Positions 1 to 9,300 are shown, counted from the stretch's first letter. The stretch: 14,258 bases of DNA from Fidelibacterota bacterium REDSEA-S14_B6 (GCA_001626655.1 LUOC01000006.1:1-14258); one strand, 5' to 3'. Translations and numbers: made by a program. Notes: generated from the letters alone by a model not told the origin.

Positions 1-587
1 AGATCGAGGTCACCATCCATGTCCACATCAGCCAGGGCCATGGTGGTTGCTCCGCTGCTCCCTGTCAAGCCGATCTGGTCCGTCGCTTCACTGAAACGGC
101 CTGAACCATCATTTATAAATGCCGCGTTCGGGCCCCCCAGCGCTGTTACCAGAAGATCCAGGTCTCCATCTCCATCAATATCCGCCAATACCGCTCCAGT
201 GGAAAACTGATCGGCACATGCAACACCAGACTCCTCTGTAATGTCCTCAAACTTCCAACCGCCCATATTCCGGTAAAGAACATTTGGACCATCGGTCTTA
301 CAGAAGTAGATATCCGTCAAACCGTCTCCATCAATGTCCCCAGTTGCTACTCCGGCGCCGTTCAAAAGATGTCTGTTGTGGGCTATGTTCTCCTTGCTTA
401 CACTATTCTGAAAGGAAATACCCGTTCGTGAACTGTGAACGGCAGTGAGCCCTGACCCTTCAGTTTTTGGTGAAAGCGATTTCCAACGGTGCGACTCTTC
501 GCCATTCCATTGGTCACTCGCACAATGTATAAAGAGCATGGCGGTCACTCCCAGGGCAATGTCGAAATAAATTTTCTTTATCTTCAT
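1..587 (-). CDS. FG-GAP/VCBS-repeat protein, CRTAC1-like (C-terminus outside window)
   Basis: This reading frame is open to the left edge, so only the first 195 or so residues are visible. I read it directly from the complement, starting at the ATG at 587. The N-terminus (MKIKKIYFDIALGVTAM...) is hydrophobic and ends in FIHC with Cys22. That could be a lipoprotein site, but His before the Cys is not canonical. After a linker comes NGAGVATGDIDGDGLTDIYF, the usual opening of CRTAC1 / ASPIC-type propellers. Two more calcium-loop motifs follow, ADIDGDGDLDLLV and ADVDMDGDLDL, the last at the window edge. Such proteins are exported and fold as calcium-dependent beta-propellers, often with an ASPIC/UnbV domain after the propeller, which would lie outside here. 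No good Shine-Dalgarno site precedes the ATG. The gene lies 61 bp after the large TPR/propeller lipoprotein gene and is probably co-transcribed with it. Role unknown. Confidence 0.82.
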   Translation of the reverse strand, partial: MKIKKIYFDIALGVTAMLFIHCASDQWNGEESHRWKSLSPKTEGSGLTAVHSSRTGISFQNSVSKENIAHNRHLLNGAGVATGDIDGDGLTDIYFCKTDGPNVLYRNMGGWKFEDITEESGVACADQFSTGAVLADIDGDGDLDLLVTALGGPNAAFINDGSGRFSEATDQIGLTGSSGATTMALADVDMDGDLD

Positions 588-648
588 TTTTCGTATCTGT
601 TCGGAATTTACATCGATAGGATGTTTTCTCGTTTGGCTCGTTTTGTTA

Positions 649-1014
649 CTATTTATCCCCTTCCTGTGACAGAACTCGCCTGAACAGATCACCTTTTACT
701 TCACGTGTGTTATATTGCTTCAAGTAAGTGTGAAACTCCTCATCTTTGGGTATTTTTTGCTCCGGGCCGTAGGGGTAAGCCGTGATACCTTGAAACGGCA
801 GGGGTCCAACTATATTCCCGGTGGCCGTGTTCAGATCGCCATCTTTCAGCCAGCCGTCGCTGTAGAGGAGGTAGTCACGCTTCCATCCATCTCTAAGCGG
901 CGGAGCATCCGTTTGGGAAAATGTCACAGTCAATTCATCACCGGAATTCATGATCACCGAAAGATTATCGGGCGATTCCAGAAGAGGTGTCACATCACCA
1001 TCCCGTGTGTACAT
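649..1014 (-). pseudogene. Out-of-frame C-terminal part of the TPR/propeller/ASPIC lipoprotein
   Basis: The 121 codons from the ATG at 1014 do not look like an independent gene: there is no signal peptide and no ribosome site. They look like the missing C-terminus of the gene upstream. The visible segments GDVTPLL, GDELTVTF, APPLRDGWKRDYLLYSDGW, KDGDLNTATG and GPLPFQGITAYPYG followed by YNTR are, from memory, the standard C-terminal signature of large TPR/FG-GAP/ASPIC proteins. The same frame extends upstream of the ATG as SSWRDLTG (about 1038-1015), which also fits that family (W-R-x-L-x-G before Y-T-R-x-G-D-V). The upstream gene is in a different frame and stops at 990, so the two overlap by 25 bp. 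I interpret this as one gene broken by an indel or deletion around 1035-1045. An artefact or a separately translated fragment cannot be excluded. Confidence 0.75.
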
Positions 1015-4000
1015 CCCCGTAAGGTCCCGCCACGAAGATCCGCCGATGCGGCGGACAGAACGGTCTCAACCACCTCTACATCCGGTTCATTAACCGTAAA
1101 GAAAATATGATCCCAGTAGATCTGCATAGAGGTCTGGAGTCGGACACGGAAATCATCGGTCAAAAATTTCCCCGAAAGATCAACGACGCACGTCTTGTCT
1201 TTTCCATTAGGGAAGTTGATGCTTCCGATCACCGTCTTCCATTCCCCGTTCTTATCTGGAACCTGAACTCTTGGAGGAAAGGCGGGCCCTTCTGAAGACT
1301 GGCTCCTGTTCACATTGATGGATGCATCTGAAGGAAACAGCCAGCCGTGAAGAAATAGGACTATATCATCGGACTTTTTAAGGTCACCAAGGTCAAGGAT
1401 AAGATCATGTGGCTCAGCGATACCCTGAAAATCCGTTAGAATAAAGTTGGAGACATATTCATAGTCCCACTCACGGAGCATGGGAAGAAGATCATTCCCT
1501 TCGCCGTCGATGGCGGAAAGAGGTAGTCTTTTCTCAGAAACGGTGTAGATGGTGTTAGGAGGATAAGGCGGGATGGCAAATTTCTCATCGATATACACTT
1601 CCGTTGCGGCGGGATGGTCTACCACGTGGAGTTTTACATCATCATAGTAATTTGTCTCCCAGAGTTCCATGGTTAGCTGGAGTTTGTACTTACCGTCTTT
1701 TGCGATTAAAGCTTCTCCGGGGATTTTCACATACTCTTCAGTTGAGTTGGCAAAAGCATAAGCCATCTCACCGCTCCGCCATAGAATGTCTTTCACAAAC
1801 TCATAACGTTCACCGTTCCAAGCATAGAGAAAGGGGCACGACCCTTTAAGGATCTGTTCTTCCACAATGTCCTGATCCGAGCCGGGGAAGAAGAGGTTCT
1901 GGGGAACGCCGTTGTTCCAGATGATTCTTATCACGTCTGCCTTCAATCTCTGGCCGATGCCGAAGTGTGTTACTTCACTCGTCACCACCCTGCTCTGGTA
2001 AAGGTCGCCGGCACGAATTTCTACTCTCGCTCCCAAACCAAAATGGTTGTTTTTTCCACTGCCAGTCCGAAGTCCCACCAGCCGAACGTTCAGGTATTTG
2101 TTCATATTTCCGCCGTCGTTCCGATAAAGCCTGATCTTCCTGTCCTCAGAGATCATTAGGATATCGAGATCACCATCCTGGTTATAATCGATTATATCGA
2201 GCAGTAGTCCGCTCTTAGCTCCTTCAGGCAGAACATGGGAGACATCTTCAAACTCTCCATCTTTGTTATGGTAAAGGGTTGTCTTTTCTTTGCCCGCAAT
2301 CACGAGATCAAGCCAGCCATCGTTATCAAAATCGAAAAAGCGTCCATCTTCCGCAGGGGCGGAGAAAGGTGTCACGGCTCTTTCAAAAAGACCTTCACCT
2401 TTATTCCTATAAAGTTCTGTCCCATCTTTACCCAGAATAAGAAGGTCAAGCCAGCCGTCGTTGTTGTAATCAGCCGCGGCTAAGATGCTCCCGCCCCGTT
2501 TAAAAGCGACGTTGTCAAGTTTTTCAAATTGGCCTTGCCGTAAGTTCGAGTATAACTGTAGAGGTCTAATCTCATCTAAGACTACAATATCGAGATCGCC
2601 ATCATCATCAATATCGCCAAAGATAGCGTCTCGGCTCTTACCGTTTCCTCCATCAATGTTCATTTTCCCCGCCGTCTCACTGAATGATCCGTCCAGATTA
2701 TTTCTCCAGAACAGATTGGCGCCATTTTGCAGCACATAAATGTCTAGGTCTCCATCATGATCAAAATCTCCAGTCAGCAAGCCTTTCGCCTCCGTTTCTT
2801 TGTCCATAGCTAACGTTGATGAAATATCCTCAAATTGATTTTTCCCATCGTATTGGTAATACCTAACGCCAGCCGTATTGGCCACAATCAGGTCAAGGTG
2901 GCCATCATTATCAATGTCAGCAAAGCGGGCGTCCAAGTCGATGCCACCGTGCCTCAGACCGCTCTCTGAAGCTACATCGATGAATTCTCCAAATTCCTGA
3001 TGAAAAAGAAAGACGTGATTTTTATCCCCATCCCAGACAGAGCAGTAGATGTCTTGAGAATTGTCACCATCAAAGTCTGCTACAGCCATGAGAGAGACCG
3101 CGCCGTTCGGAACTACTCCATTCACAAAATCAAGCCCCGACAGCTCTGTTGCATCGGTGAAACGGAGTGTCTTCAAAACCGTTGATTCATCTTCTAACCT
3201 TTGTGAAAGGTTTTCGCTGAAATTCAGGATAGGAAAACCGATGTTCGCACCACCAGGCCCTTTCAGCTCAATCAGGTCCGCCTGATATCGAGCCGTCACT
3301 TTCAATACATTGTGCACGATCCTGAATGAACGGGAAGCCTTTGGATTATTGCCCGCCTGCATTGCTTTCAGCGCATCCCTAATAGGGTTTACAGTTTCCT
3401 TCGGTGGCTCGGGAATCTGCTGAACCAGCAGTTCCATATGCGCCAGAGCAGAATCTGTCAGTTGGTGTGTCAGAAGGCTTTCGATCAGCTGAAGCCTCGC
3501 CGGCATACTGGCGGGTTCTATGTCCACAAGATGGACAAGACGCTTTTCCCGTTTTATCTGGATCGAGGAATCATCCGGCGCTAGATAACCCATCTTCACA
3601 TAAATCTCTGAAATACGATAAAGACTTCTCACATGATCTGGTGATTTTCGCAGGGATCGGAGTAGGATTTCCTCAGCTTTTTCATTCTCTCCCGCCGCTT
3701 CGTGCACTTCCGCCAGAATGAGTGTAATGTCCGGATCTTCGGGGACCATGTCAACGGCCCGCTGCACACGCTCCTCCGCCGATGTATATTCCCCCTTGCG
3801 CATATAGACAATCCCAAGGTTCGCGTATCCCATGGGATCTTCCGGGGCGTGCGTTATAACTTTGAGGAATTCTTGTTCCGCTTCATCGAGTCTGTTTTCT
3901 TCCAGATAGGCGAGACCTAGGTTTCTTGCTTCAACCACATTAACGAGCTGCTCAGCCTTCGGGCTTTCTTCTTTTTTCGCACAACCACCCACTAGGATCA

Positions 4001-4037
4001 TGCATATACAGAGCGCAAGTAAGATTTTCTTGGGCAT
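990..4037 (-). CDS. Large lipoprotein: TPRs, seven-repeat FG-GAP propeller, ASPIC/UnbV domain; frameshifted near the C-terminus
   Basis: The 1015-residue product starts with a signal peptide and the lipobox V16-G-G-C19, so it should be an envelope lipoprotein. Residues about 35-150 are tetratricopeptide-like helical repeats. Residues about 315-640 hold seven D-x-[DN]-x-D-G-type loops, near 321, 374, 424, 475, 523, 569 and 617. Spacing of 46-53 residues suggests a seven-bladed calcium-binding propeller. Residues about 648-715 (KYLNVRLVGL, FGLGARVEIRAG, WNNGVPQ) are an ASPIC/UnbV domain. Residues 733-1000 (SCPFLYAWNGERYEFVKDIL, LQTSMQIYWDHIFFTV) match the conserved region after ASPIC in CRTAC1-like TPR proteins. 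After SAASADL the frame turns into the unrelated tail RGGTLRGCTHGMVM and stops, while the family C-terminus continues in another frame. AAGGA abuts the ATG at 4037, closer than usual, but the signal peptide supports this start. Molecular role unknown; surface binding or complex scaffolding is plausible. Confidence 0.88.
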   Translation of the reverse strand: MPKKILLALCICMILVGGCAKKEESPKAEQLVNVVEARNLGLAYLEENRLDEAEQEFLKVITHAPEDPMGYANLGIVYMRKGEYTSAEERVQRAVDMVPEDPDITLILAEVHEAAGENEKAEEILLRSLRKSPDHVRSLYRISEIYVKMGYLAPDDSSIQIKREKRLVHLVDIEPASMPARLQLIESLLTHQLTDSALAHMELLVQQIPEPPKETVNPIRDALKAMQAGNNPKASRSFRIVHNVLKVTARYQADLIELKGPGGANIGFPILNFSENLSQRLEDESTVLKTLRFTDATELSGLDFVNGVVPNGAVSLMAVADFDGDNSQDIYCSVWDGDKNHVFLFHQEFGEFIDVASESGLRHGGIDLDARFADIDNDGHLDLIVANTAGVRYYQYDGKNQFEDISSTLAMDKETEAKGLLTGDFDHDGDLDIYVLQNGANLFWRNNLDGSFSETAGKMNIDGGNGKSRDAIFGDIDDDGDLDIVVLDEIRPLQLYSNLRQGQFEKLDNVAFKRGGSILAAADYNNDGWLDLLILGKDGTELYRNKGEGLFERAVTPFSAPAEDGRFFDFDNDGWLDLVIAGKEKTTLYHNKDGEFEDVSHVLPEGAKSGLLLDIIDYNQDGDLDILMISEDRKIRLYRNDGGNMNKYLNVRLVGLRTGSGKNNHFGLGARVEIRAGDLYQSRVVTSEVTHFGIGQRLKADVIRIIWNNGVPQNLFFPGSDQDIVEEQILKGSCPFLYAWNGERYEFVKDILWRSGEMAYAFANSTEEYVKIPGEALIAKDGKYKLQLTMELWETNYYDDVKLHVVDHPAATEVYIDEKFAIPPYPPNTIYTVSEKRLPLSAIDGEGNDLLPMLREWDYEYVSNFILTDFQGIAEPHDLILDLGDLKKSDDIVLFLHGWLFPSDASINVNRSQSSEGPAFPPRVQVPDKNGEWKTVIGSINFPNGKDKTCVVDLSGKFLTDDFRVRLQTSMQIYWDHIFFTVNEPDVEVVETVLSAASADLRGGTLRGCTHGMVM

Positions 4038-4090
4038 TCCTTCAATATAACTTTTGTTTATTAGACGACTAAGAAATCGCCAATTCTAAA

Positions 4091-4579
4091 TCAAAATCTA
4101 CGTAAAGCGCCGCGTAGATCGAACTTATAATCGTCCGCTATCCTCTTAAAATAGTCCTTTCGCATGGATGTCATGGCCAGGTCTAGCCAATCACCCATTG
4201 GATCTGTTCTCACCAGCACTTCACCGGTTAACTTTATAGAATTTTCTTCACGCCCTGCCATAGGTTCTTTCATTTTTGGCCTTGCTTCGAGAATTAAGCG
4301 TGTTTGAATCGCGGTGATACCCATCTCTAATTCATCTTCGAGGAGAGATTCATCTTTCCACATTGTCTCATAATAAACTCTAGAAGAGTATTGCTCAAAT
4401 CTGTTGACAGTATATGAATATCGACCCAACAGGCGGTCTGTGTAGGTATGAAAATTGTAGGTTGACGCCTCTCCGATAGTTTCGACGTGGCGATTTACCT
4501 TTCTAAGGCCACCCGAAGAAGCACAGGCTCCCATTAGAAAAAAGAGGCCAGCGCCGATAACTAAATGCTTCTTGTTCAT
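4091..4579 (-). CDS. Small lipoprotein of unknown function
   Basis: I do not recognise this family. I place the start at the ATG at 4579 (162 residues) rather than the in-frame TTG at 4588, because MNKKHLVIGAGLFFLMGAC is a complete lipoprotein leader: two lysines, a hydrophobic core and Cys19 after M-G-A. The mature protein is about 144 residues, polar, rich in aromatic and basic residues early on (YNFHTYTDRLLGRYSYTV) and charged at the C-terminus, with no cysteines beyond the lipobox. Short patches such as ITAIQTRLILEARPK and IKLTGEVLVRTDP look like alternating beta strands, which would suit a small soluble periplasmic or surface domain. It sits between the SusD-like gene and the TPR/propeller lipoprotein, 53 bp before the latter. 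No Shine-Dalgarno motif is visible, and the terminator T-run of the upstream gene lies 7 bp before the ATG, so its expression may depend on read-through. Confidence 0.72.
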   Translation of the reverse strand: MNKKHLVIGAGLFFLMGACASSGGLRKVNRHVETIGEASTYNFHTYTDRLLGRYSYTVNRFEQYSSRVYYETMWKDESLLEDELEMGITAIQTRLILEARPKMKEPMAGREENSIKLTGEVLVRTDPMGDWLDLAMTSMRKDYFKRIADDYKFDLRGALRRF

Positions 4580-4586
4580 TGTTCGC

Positions 4587-4619
4587 AAAAAAATAGAGGG
4601 GCTCGGAGCCCCTCTATTT
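4587..4619 (-). terminator. Rho-independent terminator after the SusD-like gene
   Basis: The arms AAATAGAGGGGCTC (4591-4604) and GAGCCCCTCTATTT (4606-4619) are a perfect 14-bp inverted repeat with one base between them. Read on the minus strand, the hairpin runs straight into seven Ts (4593-4587). It lies about 50 bp after the SusD-like stop codon and right in front of the next lipoprotein's ATG at 4579. It should end or reduce transcription from the receptor operon. Confidence 0.85.
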
Positions 4620-4629
4620 AATAAAGCTA

Positions 4630-4681
4630 GACCTTCCTTTCCTCAGGGAAGGTCGTTTCTTTCCAAGAGATTACCTTGGAA
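4630..4681. repeat. Two further inverted repeats at the 3' end of the SusD-like gene
   Basis: GACCTTCC (4630-4637) pairs with GGAAGGTC (4647-4654) across 9 bases. TTCCAAG (4661-4667) pairs with CTTGGAA (4675-4681) across 7 bases and spans the SusD-like stop codon at 4671-4673. Both are perfect. Together with the terminator they make three successive hairpins within 95 bp of the message end. They may protect the receptor mRNA from 3' exonucleases. Confidence 0.6.
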
Positions 4682-6290
4682 CCTTAGGTCCGTGGTAAGC
4701 TCTTGGTGCCGCCGGATTCCCAGGAGCAGCATCCGTTCCGCCTGCACCACCAAAGGTGTATAGTTCCTGCTGCAAAACACCGAGTTCCTTTGCGGGTACT
4801 GGGTGGTGAATGGCCGTACCGGCAGTCAAATCACCCCAGCCTCGAACATCATAAAATTCAACTCCTGCCCCTGTAAGAGCAATTTCCATCATTTTGTTGT
4901 ATTTCAAAATGGACCAGAGTGACCCAGGTGAAACGGGACCGTCGATGGGACCCATAACATCAGAGATGCTGCCTACAGCTGTTCCAACGCTTGACGGATA
5001 GCCCCCAAGGTCGGCATGATACTTATCCATGATAGCCGCTGCTTCATCACCCTTCCCCTGATGGAGAAGTGCTTCAGCGTGCAGAAAATCCATTTCCGCA
5101 ACGGTCAGGATAGGAATCGGCGCAACATAACCTCCGCCAGCAAAGTCCGCATAACGATGGAAGGAGTAACGTGAAAAATGATAGGTGCCACGATTTGCTC
5201 TAAAAGGAGATGGTCCTCTCGGTCCGGCGTAAAGACCTTCATCATCGAGCCCGTCACCATCGGCATCTTCACCCGTAGTGACACGCTTATCACTGATATC
5301 CATAAAGAATTCAGTCCTTGACTGGACATCCGTCGCAAGCCAATCTTTATAACCATCAGAGGCGTCAGCCCCACCGATGAACTTGTAGTCCATCCTGGCC
5401 CAAGAACGGCCTCTGTCATTATGGAACTCCTGACCTGAATGAATCCAGTTGTTATACCCATCTCCATGTGGCGACAGCGATTCGGTGATGCCGTTGGACA
5501 CGTGGGTAATGACCTTACTCCAATCTACGGCAGCACGTTCTGTCGCATTTCTAGCACCTTGCGCCAAGTATCTTGCCGCAAAAGAATGTGCAATTTTTGC
5601 CAGATCTTCATTGGTATGAGTCAGTCCGTTCCACCAGCCATCCATGGTGAAAGAATTTGCAGTGGCGATACTAGCAGCTTCCTCAAGTTGAGCGATTGCC
5701 ACCGCCATAACTTCCGAGTAAGGCTTTAGTTCTAAAACATCCGTGTTTAAGTCAACTGTTTCATCAAAGATGAAGGCCTTATCATAGAAACACGCAAGTA
5801 GGCCGTGGCCCATTCCCTGTATCAGCTTAGCAAAGGCTTTAACCCTTTCGTTGTCAGCACCATTTTCACCTATCTGCATTCCGCCTTCAATGGCTCTCAG
5901 GCCATCATTGGCCGACGAAATGGCGCGATACATCCTATACCAATTGTTCTCAATGGCATAAGCATAACTGTGGCTTGTGGTATTCGGTAAAGCAACCCTT
6001 GGTTCTGAGGACGACTCTTTCATAAGAGCGTTGCCCCAAGAACAGGTCATCACATCTGATGATACCAGGAGATGCTCATACCCGCCATAATCATGAGCAG
6101 CGAAATAGCTGACTGCGGCCCCCTTAACGAGAGATTCCACATCTGAAGGGCTAGCAAGGGCCCGGGACTCGTCAGGCTGATTGAGATTCGTCGTATCCAG
6201 GAAAGATTCGTCTTGACATCCTGAGAAGACGAGCGCTACAGCCATAACGGCGACTGCGAAAGGCCTGTTTAATTTTCTTTTTGAGATCAT
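4671..6290 (-). CDS. SusD/RagB-like outer-membrane lipoprotein
   Basis: The 539-residue length is normal for SusD-like proteins. A leader with F-S-G-C25 gives a lipoprotein, followed by ESFLDTTNLNQP, a typical SusD N-terminus. The conserved C-terminal half shows LTVAEMDFLHAEALLHQG, KYNKMMEIALTGAGVEFYDV and RGWGDLTAGT, ending in HHPVPAKEL. SusD proteins sit on the outer surface as lids over SusC-type TonB-dependent receptors and help capture ligands such as glycans or peptides; the ligand cannot be read here. Residues 342-352 (DADGDGLDDEG) form a calcium-loop-like insert. AAGGAG lies 8 bases before the ATG, and the receptor gene ends 22 bp upstream, so the pair should be one operon. A terminator follows. 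Confidence 0.93.
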   Translation of the reverse strand: MISKRKLNRPFAVAVMAVALVFSGCQDESFLDTTNLNQPDESRALASPSDVESLVKGAAVSYFAAHDYGGYEHLLVSSDVMTCSWGNALMKESSSEPRVALPNTTSHSYAYAIENNWYRMYRAISSANDGLRAIEGGMQIGENGADNERVKAFAKLIQGMGHGLLACFYDKAFIFDETVDLNTDVLELKPYSEVMAVAIAQLEEAASIATANSFTMDGWWNGLTHTNEDLAKIAHSFAARYLAQGARNATERAAVDWSKVITHVSNGITESLSPHGDGYNNWIHSGQEFHNDRGRSWARMDYKFIGGADASDGYKDWLATDVQSRTEFFMDISDKRVTTGEDADGDGLDDEGLYAGPRGPSPFRANRGTYHFSRYSFHRYADFAGGGYVAPIPILTVAEMDFLHAEALLHQGKGDEAAAIMDKYHADLGGYPSSVGTAVGSISDVMGPIDGPVSPGSLWSILKYNKMMEIALTGAGVEFYDVRGWGDLTAGTAIHHPVPAKELGVLQQELYTFGGAGGTDAAPGNPAAPRAYHGPKVPR

Positions 6291-6298
6291 ATGACTAA

Positions 6299-6304
6299 CT
6301 CCTT
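6299..6304 (-). promoter_or_regulatory. Ribosome binding site of the SusD-like gene
   Basis: AAGGAG on the minus strand lies 8 bases before the ATG at 6290, inside the 22-bp gap after the receptor stop codon. It fixes the start and shows that translation is not purely coupled. Confidence 0.85.
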
Positions 6305-6312
6305 ACGATCGA

Positions 6313-9300
6313 TTAGAATTCAATTTCGAAAACACCAGAAACCGTTCTGAAGTTGGGATAACCGAAACCGTCATACCGGGCGATTACGGCGGAACCCAGG
6401 TCGAAACCATCACTGCGACCCACCTCAGGGTCATAACCCGAGTAATCAGTCCAGGTTATGAGGTTACGCCCAACCACGCCTACAGACAGCTTACTGATGG
6501 CTCCGCCAAGAATATTTCCAAGCTGGTTGCGGTTGAGTGAGTATGTCACAGAAAGCTCTCTAAGCTTGAAAAAGCTCCCATCCTCAACAAAATGGCTGTT
6601 CGTAGCGTTAACGTTATAAAGGGTGGCATAATAAAGGCCGGGCTTCTTTTCGCCTTCCGGCTTTCCGGCCTGGTCCACAATGCCGAGTTTCAATTCCCGA
6701 AGGCCCCACTGAACGGTGTTGGCGTAGACATTACCGCCCACCTGACCATCCACAAGGGCATAAACTTCAAGACCACCGAATGACAGTGTATTGGAAATAC
6801 CCATATCAAAGTCGGGAATCGATTCGCCGAGTTTCATAAAGGTGCTTCCTTCCTCATCCAACTGCTTGATAGGAATTCCCCATTTATGGCCGTCTGCGCT
6901 TGAGGTGCCCCAAAGATCCTTTGCGATACCATCCTTCCAGCTGTTTCCTGCGCCGACCCAGACGACATATCCGTCATCGTTGGTATCATACTCACTTGCG
7001 GAAACCTCAGAAGGAAGATCAGCCACATCTTGAACCCATTTGGCACCGTACATAGCACCTAACTCTTCACCTTCCATGATGTAGAATGGATTGCGCATAT
7101 ATGGTGCAATGTCAAGCTTTGTAATTTCCGATTTCATTTGAGAGTAATAGGTAAGGCCCATTTCCCATTTGAAGGCGGATGTGTTGACCAGTGATGCATT
7201 GGCTTCAATTTCGATGGACTCATTTTCCAAAGTTCCCGCGTTCTGCCACTGGTTACCATAACCGTAGTAGCCTGCGAGCGGAACATAGAGAATCTGGTTT
7301 TCTGTGACAGCTGATACATAAGTTGCCGACATGCTGAATCTGTTCATAAGAGTAAAATCAAAACCCATCTCTGTTTCGGTCTGAAACTCAGGTATGAGAG
7401 ATTTATTGCCAAGATTGCCTTTGGAGGCTACCCCGCCGGAAATATTCCAGGTTTCAAACCGGGCGGTGAATCGAGGCCTGGATCCTGCCGTTCCGGAGGA
7501 AAACCGAAGCTTAAATTCATCAAACATTGGCAGGAACCAGAAAGGTTCTTCAGAAATTCGATAGGCAGCAGCAACCCTGCTGTAGTTGTGCCAACGGTCA
7601 TCAGGACCGAAAAGGGAGCTCCCCTCTTTCCTGAAGAAGAAGTCGGCAATATACTTATCGGCATAGTCTAGCATAACACCACCCAGGTTACTAATACCCG
7701 TAACTTCCTGCTGCCAGGAAGAAAGCTGGCGATTATCAGCAGCGGTGTTGCTCAGATTCCTTACGCCTCCAACGGCGAAGTCACGACCGTCAGCGTCAAA
7801 TCCGTCAGACTTGGACTGTTCAAAGGTGGAAGAAGCGGTCAGCTTAGCTGTCAGATCCCCGAAAGTTCTGGTGGCCATAAACTTGACGTCACCATTGATA
7901 CCCATATCATAGTCAGTCGTTTTTATGTACCTACCATCAACGTTAGTACCCGCATAGTTGATATTTATAAACCCAATCGGGTAATGTGAATCGTAGTTAC
8001 GGTTAGATCTGTCATAGCTGAGGCTACCGGTAACATTCGCCCAATCAAGAGGTGACCACCTTAGGCTCATGCTCGTCATAACTCGCCGCCTGAAGTCATC
8101 TCTATCGTTATAACGGAGAAAATAAAGCGGATTTTCTTCTACAGAGTTGGGATCAGGTCGAATATAGAGTCGCTCGGTGGCCGGGTCGATCATTGTAAGA
8201 TCGGCGTCTGGCGCCATGAATGTAATGGCGTAAAAGCCACCAAAAGTACTTGCAACAACGTCACGTTCCGTTTGACTAACAAGAGACGTGAAGGAGACAT
8301 CAAGACTATTCCGGAAGTTATGATCAATATTCAAGCGGAAATTCTGCCGCGAAAGACCACTGATATCCGAAAGAATTCCCTGCTGGGTCGTGTTGCCAAT
8401 AGACACCGCAAAATTGGTGTTGTCCATATTACGGCTCACGGTAACCGTTTGGCTGTTTTGGTCATTCGTACCGAAAAAGCGTCGCATCTGGTCGTACCCA
8501 CCTGCCGGGAGACTTACCTTCGCATCACCCACCTCTCCTGTGGAGACATATTTGTACTCGTTGTCATAAAACTCAATGCCCGGAACTGCTGTGCCATCCG
8601 ACTTCTTAAAAACATCAGACGCTCTTCCAACTTCTCTGGGGTCAATGACGTTTCCATCAGAATCGATATAATCCCCCGCACTGTTTTGCAGATAGGCATG
8701 TGATCTGTTCACATCAAGTGTGTTCGGGAGATCGTTTCTGCCATACTCACTGCGGAACCTAATCTTTGTCTGGTTCTGTGCCAGAGCTTTGCCCCGCTTG
8801 GTTTTAATCTGAATAACGCCGTTAGCAGCACGAGCTCCATACATGGAAGCACCGGCAGCTCCCTTTACGACCTCTATGCTCTCAATATCATCCCCGGGGA
8901 TATCTGACAGGGGAGATCCGCTTACCGAAGGGTCAATAACGACACCATCAACAATATAGAGGGGGTCCTGAGAACGGCCTGAAGCGTTGATACTTGTTGG
9001 GCCCCTAAGGAGGACCGAGGGGGAATCACCAGGCTGACCACCACCCTGTACAACTTTCACGCCGGCAACTTTTCCGTAAAGTGCAGATGCTGGAGATGTT
9101 GCAGGAACCCGTTCCAAAGCTTCGGCAGTCACCTGCCCTGTTGATAGGGGAGATTTTACTTTAGGTGTCGCGTCAACAAGTCCCGTTACTACGACGGCAT
9201 CCATCTGTAGGACGTCTTCTTCCAGTGAAAAATCTTGCGTGATAGTTCCGGCTGAGAGAGTGACTGACACTGTTTGGGTTCGGTAACCAATAAAGCGGGC

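Noticed and set aside
990..1035. Programmed ribosomal frameshift at the break in the large lipoprotein gene
   Set aside because: No slippery heptamer or downstream pseudoknot is apparent, and a conserved segment seems to be missing, which slippage would not explain.
715..1110. 131-codon open frame on the plus strand
   Set aside because: It is antisense to the conserved C-terminal part of the TPR/propeller lipoprotein and has no family features of its own.
4580..4588. TTG start at 4588 for the small lipoprotein
   Set aside because: It lies in the terminator T-run, and the lipoprotein leader begins naturally at the ATG at 4579.
8272..8703. 143-codon open frame on the plus strand
   Set aside because: It lies wholly inside the receptor gene on the opposite strand, has no ribosome site or recognisable motif, and the receptor reading is secure there.
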